A DNA stretch of 64,000 bases, from positions 4,729,158-4,793,157 of the forward strand of contig CM021312.1 of NCBI GenBank assembly GCA_010645155.1, in the 5' to 3' direction. Of this stretch, positions 48,401 to 60,900 are shown piece after piece. Each line of letters starts with the position of its first letter. Position 1 is the stretch's first letter. Both the position numbers and the translations under genes were made by a program. The notes beneath the pieces are model-generated. The model did not search any database and was not told where the DNA came from. It was given only the letters and a program-made list of their open reading frames with translations. The DNA is from Tigriopus japonicus (lineage: Eukaryota; Arthropoda; Copepoda; Harpacticoida; Harpacticidae).

Positions 48401-51400
48401 GTGTAGGAGCGAGGAGTTCTTTGATTTTCGGTTCGAAACTCGAAATGTCTTTCAACACTGAACTTTAGTACATGGCAACGTATTGGAAAAAGTTAAGTAT
48501 TGACAGGCGAATGTGTTTTTCTTTTCTCCTTCTACCAGTCAAATGGAACACCTCTTCAATCTAGTTTGATTCAAACATTGGGTGTTCCATTTTGAATGTG
48601 GAAACATTGGCTTTTGTCACTGATGTTTCCATTTGGCTTGTCGTGTTCTTCTGCGTGCCAAAGATCGAGTGCCAATATTGGTTGTCGGTCTGAAGTGAAC
48701 TCGAACCATTGGCCTGATCTTGTGTAATTATCACTTGACATTTCTCCAATTGGATTTAAACGCAGCCAATGAAATATGCAGATGCTAGTCAAACCAGTTG
48801 TTCAAGAAGAAAGAAGAGTACATCGAGTGAACTTTTTGCTCCTGGCCCCTTCTGTGATTGATCCCAAAATGAGTGGATTCCAGCTTTTTTCCAATCAAAC
48901 CTCTGCACAGTTGTTTGAAAATAGCGAATCCGGAGTGGACTTTGATTTGCAAAAAGCGCAGGTGACTGATGTTCTTGTTAGTACCTGGTGCTGCTAATTG
49001 AGAACCTGTTTCTGTCAGATGATGTAAACATTACTTTCTCTCTGTCTCTGTCATGAATGGACGATTGGTGGTCCCAAGGGGAATTGGTATTCTCTCGAAT
49101 CATGTTTGAACAATCGAGGTTCCTTTCATTGCCTGCGTGTTTTCAGTTCTAATTGGCTCGATGCTTCTCGCTTACCCTCTTCGTGACCTCTTGCAGTTCC
49201 TCAATCTCCCAAACATTCCCTTCCATTTATCCTGTTGGGACATCTCCAATCGCGCTGGCGTCATTCGGCAAATCCGGGAATGCGTCCAATCCTGGACGAC
49301 TCCTTTAAGTTCAAGCCAAGATCCAGGGAATGGAGCCCTAGGGTTCACGGAGGCGGATGGCAGAACCGAAAAGGTCGGCCTCGCCTCAAGTAGATATCGA
49401 AAATCGAGTCGAGCCGAGTACCAGTATGGAACGCTGACTTCAATGAGCCCCAAATGCCACCACTAACACAAGGAAGGCCATCAGCTAACAAACAGCCAGT
49501 GAGATGGATTGGACTTCGAATCTCAGGACATTTTCGCGGCACTCTGAGACTAACGAGACCACTTAAAAAGGTTGGAGTCGCGGCCCTTGCTCTGTATTAT
49601 CTCGAGAACCAACCTCACTAGAGCTCGGAAGCGATTCTTTGTTGAGGGTTTCGACTCCTTTTCTTTGTTATCAGCTTCCTTTCGGATTTCTTGTTCGTTC
49701 GTTCGTTCGTTGCTCCTTTCTCTCTTCTATTGGTCGTTCTGCACTACTCTTGGTAACTTCGTATCACGCTTAGAAAGAATTTCCTCAAAGACCGAGGAAC
49801 AAGAGCCAGAGGAACAAGATCTCAACTGAAGCATTGAGAACTCCTTCGGATCTCTGTCTGTCGAAAGGAGCGGGAGGCAGCGAGCACGGAATGGAATAAT
49901 CGCTGAGGCTTTTTCCCTTCACAATCCACATCTCCGAGAGTGTCTCACTCGCTCTCTGTGTGTCTTTCCTTCCTTCGTTTCTTTCTCTGTCTCTCTCGGA
50001 GAATCCACTGCAGAATACATTCGGTGCACAACCCTGGCCCGGATCGCCAACCAGGCCTTCATCAAAGCCCTTAGGTTAAGTGAAGGTTGCCAAGGGCAGT
50101 GGGGGGAACGAGGAACAGAGAAAGAGAGACCAACCTTAGAGTAGCGAAGATTTCCCACGGTGAGCGCCCTCCTCTTTCTCAATGAGAACTCTCGGAAAGA
50201 GCAAGCGACAGAGAAAGAGAACCGTTCAGGCCTTGTTCAAGACCGACCACAAAAGGCAAGGACGGCGAGCAGAGTCTGAGCACAAGGCCGTTGAGTCACC
50301 AAGGAGGAGTTGACTGCCACAGAATGGGTGGAAATGCAAGACTTGATGGAAGGTAGAGGGTAAGACAACATTTTTGAATGAGACCTTCAACGGAATGAAG
50401 TTACGGGCCCGCCGAATCGCGACAGGCCCTAATCCATGTGTGTTTGAGAAGACCAACGTGCCCTGACAGTCCAATATCTTAGCGGGAGAGCCCTCTGAGA
50501 ACCTTCAATAGCCGTGAAGAGGCTTCGTTCTTTCCTGACGAGCGACTATCACGCGTGTGGGTACGAACCATTGCCATTGGTGAACCATGTAGAGTAAAGC
50601 TTTCGCAATGAGTGACGAAAAATGGTAGCTTGATTCCCTCACCAAATGTGTGGCTCTTGTAGGAAAGTCCAAAATCAGTATTTCATCAGAACACAAATCA
50701 AATTTCACACTCCAATCTTAAAGGTAGAAATCTTTAACAGCGACCCTTCATACTCCCGCCACGTTTCCAGGCAAATCCAGGTCAATATGGAACTCCTACT
50801 TGGACAACTTTTTCGAGGTCCTCGTCAATCTCGAAACGATCCGAAAAAGACCCCAAGCAAGCGAGCTTAACGAACATTTCGCTTTGTTGATGTCATCTGG
50901 AATGCTGGAGCAGGCAATTCTCCGTTTCCAGAAGACCGACAGGTTGTTAATGTTCGTAAATCATCGTTCTCCCTGAATTGAGGTTGTTGTTCTCCCTCTC
51001 ATGCTCACTCACTCACTCACTCACTCCATCGTCGTCTCTGGCTCTTTTTTCCCATGCTCATACCGAGTCTCTGTAATCAACGCCAGTGATTTTAGCTACG
51101 ACAATAATGTCTCTTAGGCAAGGAAAATACGTTTGATAAGGCCGTGATATGTATAAGATGGAGAGTACTTCTGCCGACAGACAGTTTTCCTGACCACTTT
51201 GGAATCGGAAATGGTGGGAAAAGCGATTGGGAACAAGGGCCACGAGTAGCGGGTTCAAGGAGAGGGACAAGTTTTTCGATATTGAGAGAAAAAAAATCCT
51301 TGACAAGAAAGCTAACGACAAGAACAACGAGAAAAGGACCGAACAAGAGCTCAGAATCGAACTTGGCCCGCATTTAAAGAAAAACTGTATTAACACCAAG

Positions 51401-54400
51401 TATGGGAACAGAGATCCAACGCAGTACAAACACGATTTACGTACGTAGTTAGCTACAAAAGGCGAGCAAATGGCACCACGATTCGTAGATGGAGGATTAG
51501 TACCCAAGGACTTGACTCTCAAGTCTTGTTTTCATCCATCATTAAAACACTTCAAGTCAAGCCTTCATGAAGAAAGAAGTGCGAGTGCACTAATGTTTTA
51601 CTTTATTGAGCTCACTGGCCAAAGGGAAAGCCGCCTCAAGACGAAACCGATGATGATGAAGGAGCATCATGGCCTCGGCACAAAATGTGTAGATGGGTAA
51701 GAAGATGTCTGATCTGGTGTTCCGGAGTCTGGCCGAAAGACAAATGAATCTGAGCATTGGCTTCTGATCAGAGATGCCAAGAAATACTAATTAGACACAG
51801 CCTTCTCTTCTCTCAAGAACACTGAGAACATTGCAACTTTTCATATCTTCAACGGCCGTATCTTCTTAACTCAATCATTCCAAAGCCATATTTTTCAACG
51901 AACGTTTTGTCTCTACGGCCTAATGACAACAAACACTTGAGTCAGCAACACTGAGTTTGAGCTGGAACTTGCATTGTTGGCCCATTAACAGAGCTTAACG
52001 CCTCGAGAGACGCTAAAATAGGCCACCAAACTAACGAGACGCCTATGGCAAATGAGTTCAACTTTCTTGATCGAATCACTCGGTATTTTGAAGCGAATCA
52101 AGAAAATTGGTTCATAACTTGGACTAGCAATTGATTCAAAAGACATAATCCGAAAAGACTGCTGGCGCCAAATGATTTAATTTTGTCACATTACTGTTAG
52201 ATATTAATATAAAGGGACAAAGGAGATAAGTCATGGAAAACTTTATTCGTTTTTATGTGCGATAGAACGATTTTTGGTGCTGAATGTCTAATAAATATGA
52301 GACAATTTGCCTTGCCTGTTGATGCATGCTTTGTAATTCATAACAATTTGATTGATTGATTGATTGAACGATTCGTTTTGTCATCTTTAGTACTGGAAGC
52401 CAAAACATGGCAAATTTTGGTAAATTTTACTCAAATTTAATGCAACTTTTGACGAAAATAAATTTAACATTTTTTTATTATTAAACAGTGCTACTCCACG
52501 TCAAAAAACAGCTTTTCTGACTCCTAGTCATGACTAACCTTTCTTATGATGAGATGAAGTTCATCATTGAATCTCGATAATTGTTAGAACATTCTTGACA
52601 GAGAAGCGTGTCAATTGTCAATCGATATGAGAAACCGAGACCAACAATTCATTTTTATGCATCTAAGAGACTTTGCAGTTAAAGAAGGCCAATTTCAAGC
52701 GCACTATACTTTTTAGGCCATAAATATTGGCCTGATTGTTTTGATAAATATTATCACAGATTGGTTGTGTTTGCTTAAAAGATAATGACAGAAAACAATG
52801 TTTAAAGAAAAAGAAACACAAAATATGAATAACTTCTTGAAAGAGTGTGCGTATTTTTTCTTGGTTGAGACCGTACATTGGATTTTTCCCTAGATGAAAT
52901 TGGGTCAAACTTAAATCCGGGATCAATGGAGAGAAATCATTAGTGATTCGTGGAAACCCTGATAAATGCTGTTACAATTCGTGCATGCAAGAGTCAATTG
53001 TTCAAAAAATGTAAATACAATTGCTCATTTGAGCATCAATTGAATGCTTTCATTGAAAAGACATGATTTTTATTTATTATACGATTCCAAGAACAAGAAA
53101 CAACCAAGTTGGATTTAGTTTGTCAATGCAAGCGAACAATAATTGTTCTTCGTAGAAAGTCATGCTCGGTGGGAAATAAAAATGTAGGTAAGTGCCATAA
53201 AGTTGACAGATTTTCCTGGAAACCTTTGTCAATAGAGTGCAAGAGTTATTTCGAGATGTTCTTTCCATTCCTTTGGAACAATCGAACTCGAAAAAAGAGA
53301 CAAATAGAAACTCTAATACCGGAGGAGGATTGCTATCTCGATACTATATTTACCATCTCATACGTGGGCAAATGTTATCCATTATCGTATCAAACCTCAA
53401 AATAGACGATTCAATCGCATTGCTGGGGTTTTTTCCGCACAGCCGTCAATGGTCAAAAGCTCGACATTGACCCAAATACATTCCATTGCACGTGGCATTG
53501 GGATATTGAATACTAATGTGTTTGATTCCTATACAAAATGTTAATTCTGGTGGCTTTTTTGTAACTAAATAGAAAACCAATATTGCACGATGGTTGACAT
53601 TGACCTAAAAACAGAAAATACTGCACATGTGTTGAGATAGTTTAAAAGTATATGAAAGCTAAAGGGCTTGAAAATATCAAGGATGCAAGTTGATCACTTT
53701 TTATGATTTGTTTTGATTTTGCAAACATAAATATCGAAGACATTCCCTTCATGTTTTGTCTGTGTCTGTCTTATCAAACTTCGTAAGTTACAGTACAACC
53801 AATAACCACAGAACGGATATTAAGGTTCCATTTTCAAAGAAAGTTGTCACCGGAAATGTTTCCAAACGAAAAATATTGAACTGTCCAGAATCAGAAAAGC
53901 TTGACTATGCCATAAAAATCTCAATCAAAAGAGATAGAGAAAAGCGAGTCGCTGGCCAATACACGAGCATTACAATGACCCTTGATGAAGGCAAATTTCC
54001 GTGGCGAAGGAAAAGCGTAAACACTAATGGACCAACCGCAATCGTACTTCCAAACCCACATCGGACACTTACTTAAGTGATAAATCATCGTTAATCCACT
54101 TCACCAGACACACATCATTTTCCAAAGTATAACATATTTGCTGCCCATTTACTTTCAGATGTGAATAAGGAAAACCCACGCTTAGCCTTCAGAATGGGTC
54201 ATTCGGAGATCCGACAGTCAAAGAGATATCCAGAATAATCCCAAATGCAGTTACGAAAATGCTTCCTTCCAAGAACATTGGAACTCTTAGTTCGTTTTGA
54301 GCCAAACATGATGCCCAAAAGAACTGAGAACTACTCCTACGTACACGCCTGACTGTTGTGGCATTGCTCTTATTATTGTTTCTGTTTAAAGGCCAAAAGA

Positions 54401-57286
54401 TGATTGATGGGTAAACATAGGAGGTTCTCACTTACACCCAAACCCAAGACTAGGGAACGATCTAGAATTCAGAAAATATGGAACACATTAACACCAAAGG
54501 TCAATGGTACATATTGAAGAAGCATCATACGCCTTACTAATGGAGCATTCGACAAAGGAAACATCTGTCAAGCGGTCACTTTGAAATGTCTAAGAAAAAT
54601 TACTGTACCATTTTTTTCAGTTTTGCCTTGGGAAAGTCCACACGTTGTCGTGACGCCAATCAGCGTGTCAAGCCAAATGAACCACCTCATCATGAATAAG
54701 GTGGATTCGAGCCCTCAGTTCCTTGGTTGTTCATCGTGTGTGTGAGGAACAGTGTACGGAACATATTTATTCCGCAGAATAGACATTGAATGAAGGTACC
54801 ACCGAAGGCTTTGTGTAAGTATGTAGAGTGCACCAAACCAGAAATATCTGACGTCAGCGTTCCAACTGTCAAGTGGATATAACCTGAACCTCGTGGATGG
54901 GAAGCATTTTTTCAAGCGAGGCAGGGTAGTAATCAGTTTTGAAGAAAGCAACCATATCCTTGGATCAGAATGAAATGTAGAAGACTCTACTGTAAAGGTT
55001 TGCCACTAAAACAATTGGTTCACATCTCAATTGACCTTGTCAAGGCTGGAAGATTGTTGATCTCAGACCTTATTATTCATTGGCAAGTCCATCGACGTCA
55101 GTAAAAGTAGACGTAACCTACATAGTACGTATGCAAGAGAAACTCGGACTACATCAGCTTTCCAGCTTTCTCAATTTGTGCGTGGGCGGAGCAGAGAATT
55201 CAAGCTGGACAAAGTTCCGAAACAAATCCTTTGAAAATCGTGGAAAGTTCGGATGGCCACCGACCGGTCAAGAGGTTGGTTGGCCTTCAAGTTCCTCACT
55301 GACCTTCCAATTTTCTGCCTCACGAGAGTGATGAACAAAGTCATCATTTTTGTTTCGATTCTTTTCAAAGCTCTGTACTCATTCACTTCAGAACATACGC
55401 CACCACTCAAAACCAAAAAGTTCCTCACGTGCTCATGAAGTCAAAGGGGGGGCGGCCTTGATTGTATGTTTCTTGGTTTCGGAACGTGAAGGCCACGGTT
55501 AATTATGATTATGCTAATGACAACATTAACTTAGGTGTCATGCGAGAACTCAACAACGGTTAGGTTATAATCATGCCACTGTATTTCATGCAACTTTTCA
55601 GTCAAAGAAAAAGCGAAAAGTACACGGAACGAACGTGGAACAACTCCCACTCAGACACACCAAAAATAGAGCTCGAGCTTTCCAGACTTACCATCGCCGT
55701 CGAATCCTGGAGAAGAAAGAATTAGAGAATTGACACGAGAGAACAATGATGACAAGTGAATGCGTTCTGTTATATTGTGGAATTGAACATGAATGATGAC
55801 TTTCACTTGTGGCAACAAGTCTGCATTGTAGATCTTGGGTTTTAATAGGGAGTATTAATAAAGCGAGTTTTGACCTGATTTTATCGATGGAAAAGTATTT
55901 TTGTCGGCTTACTTTATACTTAATTTCGACCTGGTTTTGAGATTCAAGCTGGTCTTTCAATTTGGATTGGGGGATGTGAGCTAATACAAGAGCCAATAAA
56001 ACCCAGTATTTTTTTTAAATTTCATTTTGAAAAATGCCCATACATGAACCAAGTACGTTCAAGCGGTAGATTTTGATCACTAGATTCGAGATGAGTGATC
56101 ATGGGTGCCTTGAGGCTTGTCGAAAAAGGTGCGATGTCAAAACATCGCTTCCGTCTCATCAATCGCATTTAATACAGACTTGCAATACGGGCATATTTAC
56201 CAATGCTTTGCTGACAAATTTTTCCATTACGGGCCAAGTTTCTTTCAGAAATAATTTTTGTTTAGTTTTGAAGAAAAAAGTTATTAATATCATATGTATG
56301 AAGGCTTACTTAGCCTTCGGGTCAATGACTGTTAAGCCTTGAAGCACACAAAAAGATCTCTCTTTGAGTTAGAATAGCAATTCGTATAAAAAATCTTGAA
56401 CGGTTATTTGTCAACACTACAAAAGCATTGGCATTTGTCGTAAACATTTTCCCGTTGATGTACAAACTTGAGGTTTGAGAGATGGAAAAATACGTTTGAC
56501 GTGTGTCCTGGCATTTAAATTGTAATTTAAGTACCGCGAGTGCACTTCAACTCTGTTTGATCCCAAGTTCACCATCGATGATTAGAACTATGGCAAAAAG
56601 ACAAACAAAACAATCTCCTACGAGATGACAAGCCACACTTGTGTCACCCGACTCTTTCCTTCTCGAGTGCCCTCAAATCCACTTTCTTGGACATGAGATG
56701 TCTCATGAAAATTCTCAGAATCTCAGGCCTTAAGCCTTTCTTGAAGTGACGTCATTGGCAAAAAACAAACATTGGGCTTGAAAGGAAAGTCTCCGGTACA
56801 CACATGACTGGCTAGAACACATTTGGGAGCTTACCTTTTATATTAAATCATTTCACAGTATCTAATCGTTTTTTTCATGGTCTCTGGCATTTCTTGGCAA
56901 AAATGATGTGAAATAGCCATTGAGCAGTGTTCTCATTAGTTTGAATAACAGTTTCAGCTTAAAGAGTGTTTACGGGAACCGAGAGCCCCTGATTACAAAG
57001 AGCTAAACATAAATAGTTCACCTTAAGATTTTGATTTCATATGTAATAGAAGAGGGGCTGATCGAATGTTGCAAATTCTGAAATAAGTCTGCCTGAGAAG
57101 TTTTTGGGATACTCCACTCTTTAAACTACATGTGCGCTTTCGGCAGGGGTAACCGCGACCGACACTGAAATTTCGGCCATCACTACTTCTCATGGCTGCA
57201 TTTATGTTGAATGACTCGTTAATCTAGTATAATACAATAAAGTACTTGTCAAATATCAAAGCTTACCATGAGCACGTGCAGCAACA
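42458..57286 (-). CDS. regulator of G-protein signalling, RZ subfamily (RGS17/19/20-like)
   Basis: Minus-strand exons: 57267 upward into the N gap, then 46103-46035, 45252-45188, 45006-44840, 42739-42458. All junctions downstream of the gap keep frame. The exon beside the gap encodes CCCTCS and splices to C-LSVKAPNGS, reproducing the cysteine string (palmitoylation and membrane anchor) of RZ RGS proteins. The RGS domain follows: WGDSFEKLM, GEYSEENILFWLACEDLK, EEKARIIYEDYVSILSPRE, VSLDSRVREIINRNM, and FDEAQLQIYTLMHRDSYPRF, including the Asn/Glu face that contacts G-alpha switch regions. Such proteins speed GTP hydrolysis by Gi/Gz alpha subunits. After the domain the tail is unusual: about 30 residues of Gly-rich sequence (GSFGGGGSIG..., ending GGTQV). 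Drosophila Dhit would be the fly counterpart. The 5' part is obscured by the gap. Confidence 0.92.
49693..49711 (+). repeat. (GTTC)n microsatellite
   Basis: About five tandem GTTC units in the RGS intron. Confidence 0.9.
51004..51026 (+). repeat. (CTCA)n microsatellite
   Basis: Nearly six tandem CTCA units in the RGS intron. Confidence 0.9.
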
Positions 57287-57682
57287 NNNNNNNNNNNNNN
57301 NNNNNNNNNNNNNNNNNNNNNNNNNNNNNNNNNNNNNNNNNNNNNNNNNNNNNNNNNNNNNNNNNNNNNNNNNNNNNNNNNNNNNNNNNNNNNNNNNNNN
57401 NNNNNNNNNNNNNNNNNNNNNNNNNNNNNNNNNNNNNNNNNNNNNNNNNNNNNNNNNNNNNNNNNNNNNNNNNNNNNNNNNNNNNNNNNNNNNNNNNNNN
57501 NNNNNNNNNNNNNNNNNNNNNNNNNNNNNNNNNNNNNNNNNNNNNNNNNNNNNNNNNNNNNNNNNNNNNNNNNNNNNNNNNNNNNNNNNNNNNNNNNNNN
57601 NNNNNNNNNNNNNNNNNNNNNNNNNNNNNNNNNNNNNNNNNNNNNNNNNNNNNNNNNNNNNNNNNNNNNNNNNNNNNNNNNN
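57287..57682. other. assembly gap, 396 N
   Basis: A block of 396 N falls within the RGS cysteine-string exon. Its true length and sequence are unknown; GC-rich or repetitive Cys codons may have blocked assembly. Confidence 1.
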
Positions 57683-57919
57683 ACTATGGAGTTGCAGCGT
57701 ACAGCTGCTCGAGTCTGAAATGATGACTGTTGTGGATTCACCGCAAGAAGAGGTCACCGTGTTTGGGTCACTTGGGTTTGGACACGGATTATTGGAATGA
57801 TGTGTTCCACGTTGAGGAAAGTGGTTTAGACTTGGGACTGGCCCTCGAGATTGAGCATGGCCGCAACCAAGTTTCACTGGGGACTCTTTGAAAGGTTGAG
57901 ACGCGGAAGACATTAGCAT
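57683..57919 (-). CDS. possible N-terminal coding part of the RGS gene, up to the assembly gap
   Basis: From ATG 57919-57917 an open frame runs 79 codons into the N block (MLMSSASQPFKESPV..., ending ...SCTLQLHS). If the gap size is right it stays in the frame of the CCCTCS exon on the far side. Composition is Ser/Pro/Asn/Thr-rich, plausible for an RZ N-terminal extension. It could equally be 5' UTR, and a shorter frame from 57741 also enters the gap. The gap prevents a decision. Confidence 0.35.
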
Positions 57920-60900
57920 CTGAAATCCAGGGAACTGGTTGAAGGATGATCAATAATCCAACCCAGACACCATTGACAGCTTTCCATGTTGACTTGGCTC
58001 CTTTACCTCATGTCATGTTCCACCTCGTTTCCCAATACAATCGAACATCCTTATTAGTGTTGATAGGTTGGGTCATTACATCAAAAGCACAACATTGAGC
58101 GACACTGGAATTTAACTTCTCAAGAAACCAAGCCTCTGCTACCCAGACCAACACTGATCACTTCTCCACCGATGAATCACATGCCTGTAAAGGTGTTCCA
58201 AACACTTTCTTGAAGCACCAAGAGGGAATGCACAATTGGACAAAGACCATTAGAGCGGTCATATTTGGGTCATCATCAAACTGTTGCTGGTGCCTCAACT
58301 CCGTCCAGTCGATTATCTTCCTCTGCTTTTCCTTTGGCTTGTTCCGTCTTGTCCAACTTCCACAGGATATGCTTAGATAACTGAATCATTCTTGGCATTT
58401 TGCGGCATTAGCCAAGACAAATTTAAGACATGAGGTAGATGGAGAACTACTTCAAGTGAAGGATTTGGCCTTTACTCCTCTTGGCCCACAAAGCGTTGTT
58501 GATGAACACAAGACATCGGCTATCGCTTTTTTGGCCCTCACCTCATTCAGTCACTTGAAGTTTGGACCAATATCAGTTCCTCTCGTGTCTTGTGTCCTTG
58601 TTGCACCGACACCAGTCGGCAGGCCCATGTCTGGCCTCGTCCAAGGTGTGCAGTCCAAGCTGCCGTCAACTTACTTCACTATGGTTCATTCCCCAACTCC
58701 CAACAACGCCGACAACTGTTGTTGAGTCTGTGCTCCAAAGCCTCAAGGCTGTTTCAGAAACGCTTCCGTAGAGCTCGAAGTGTGCCACAGGGCAACCGCT
58801 CTACTGTATCTCAAAAACACGGCATCATTCTGTCTTTTTATAGTGCCGACAAATAATACGTTTTTAGTATTTTTCATGGGAATAATCATATGCCTTGAAT
58901 TAAAGAACAACCTCGCAGAGGCTTGTCAGCTGTGCAGGTTCTCGTCTTTTGGCGATCGAGCTCGATAGATTCAATTCCAAGCAAATGCACGGCAATCCTC
59001 ACTCTCTCCGTCTCATCATCGTCGGCAAGTGCACTTTGGAAACGAGCAAGAGAAGCTGTGGACCTGACACTCACCCACTGAGTGACAGAAGAAGCATTCA
59101 AACACGTTGCCGAGAACGGGGAGGACAAGGCAAAGGCTGAGTGAGAGCTCAGGAGAGCACTGTGGGAATTGTCAGCCACACGTTTTTTGGGGGGGAAAGA
59201 AGGCGTCCCAGCTGGACGGTTCAAAGTGTATGTTTCATCCTTCATCCGCAAAGAGGAAAGAGGCCTTCCTTTTCCACTTCCCTCTATCAAAGACCGGCCG
59301 TGGTCGCGCAGAGGCAGCCACCTTTTCCAATGGATGGATGAGAGAGAAAGCCATGAGGGCCACGAGGAAGAGGCATCTGTAAGCCCAACTCAGCGCTCCT
59401 CTTTCATAGAAATGATGAAAAGGAACTACCAGGGAAACCTGTAGGCCTTTGCCATACTCTGACACTACCTATTAGTGGCTACTTTTACCCGCCTAACCTG
59501 GCGAGAGTACGGTAGCCAACAAAGGCTGGATGGAGGATAAACTGTCCGTGAGTGTGTATAGTACGGAGTGTGACTGATCGGCACACACTTGACGGAGAAC
59601 TTGAGTTGGCTTGGGAACTGGGACTTGTCGGAGATTTATTTCTTCTAATGGATTTGCCACAGACTTCAATGAACCTTTAAAAAGCTCTCAAAGCCAATGA
59701 CGCGGAGATTGTGTGACAGTAAAAGGTTTCGAGAACATTGACAAAGCCAAGAGACGCATCTTTTACTTTGGAGCTTTGGGGTTCTCAGGATTAGTCTGAT
59801 TTAAAAGAGATAAGATTGAAAAAATGTCCAAAGATTTTTTGTCGATGGAAAAATGTCTGACAAGATTTTACATAGATCAACTGACGGACGCATGTGTTCT
59901 TGAACAATCCTTACCAATTTCTTGACCCGTTTAAAAGGATGCTTTCTTAGATCCTTCTTTTTTGATATCGATATTTTAGTGTTATTCAAAGGTCATACCT
60001 TACTTCGTCTCGTCCGAATGTTTTTTTTTAAATTTTCATGTTTTTGTTTATAGTTTCGGAAACAGTCAACTTCTTATCAGTTACTGAGCGGAAATAAGAT
60101 AATTTTCTCAACTCTTTTTTTCGTCTTGAATTGTTGTAAGGGTAGACAGTAATGTCGAGTGGAAACGCAAGAGTTATTGAAGAACCTTCGTGTGTGGCAA
60201 ATTACTTAATTATTAAAGCTGGCCTTTGAGTTTTGATGTGTTCACTCGCCGTTTCAATTTATTCACAGGATGACATGCAATTTGGGGTTAGGCCTACAGT
60301 AAAACCAATATCGACTTGTCTTGTCGTAAACGGGCCTGTTAAATTACTTTATGTACTCTATGTAGCTCCAGGTTTTAGAGGTTTAGCCAACTCTATAAAA
60401 TACTCCGCAGAGAGGTCAAAAATCAAGTTTGTATTCTGTGTTTAGTCAAAATGAAAGAATTTGGAAAATGAGACAAGGAAAAGTTTAATGCTTGCGAATG
60501 TACGAATTTGTGATAATTGACTTTTCTTTATACCGAAAGGTAATATTCGCTCGCTTTTCTCCATAAACTTGGAAACTGCATGCTCTACACAAGTGAAGCG
60601 TATTTTGCCCATTACACTTTGTACTGCACAAGTCACGTTTGGCATCCGAAACGATAAAGTACATTTACGAGTAGAAAAATGGCCTCGTCTTTCAAATGTG
60701 TGAAAATGTGATGCATAGAGGGCAGTTTTTGATTAGGACAACTTAAATACAAGGCAATTTCATTCATGAGTCACCAGTCAATTTTAAGATTTTAAGCGTT
60801 TCCAAATAGATTTGGCAATATACCCTACATGAATTCTTATATCTGCTCGTCATCAGGAACTTATGTGATTTAACATGAAAAATCTTTCCAAGTCTCCCCT

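Larger units (their letters stand above)
46104..57266 (-). other. RGS intron, about 11 kb
   Basis: Lies between the cysteine-string exon and the LSVKAPNGS exon. I find no conserved exon on either strand. A pyrimidine-rich block (47130-47290) and a GC-richer block with tetranucleotide repeats (about 49000-51100) might be regulatory, but nothing decides this. The 106-codon plus-strand frame 53756-54076 is unrecognised and unsupported by splice context. Confidence 0.55.

Noticed and set aside
53756..54076. 106-codon plus-strand frame
   Set aside because: Not recognisable, no splice or polyadenylation context, and it lies within an 11-kb intron of the RGS gene; kept only as a note.
58456..58856. 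overlapping plus-strand frames of 69-89 codons, one with CPCC and Arg-rich parts
   Set aside because: I considered a transposon gag or zinc-knuckle relic, but there is no consistent motif and the frames overlap each other.
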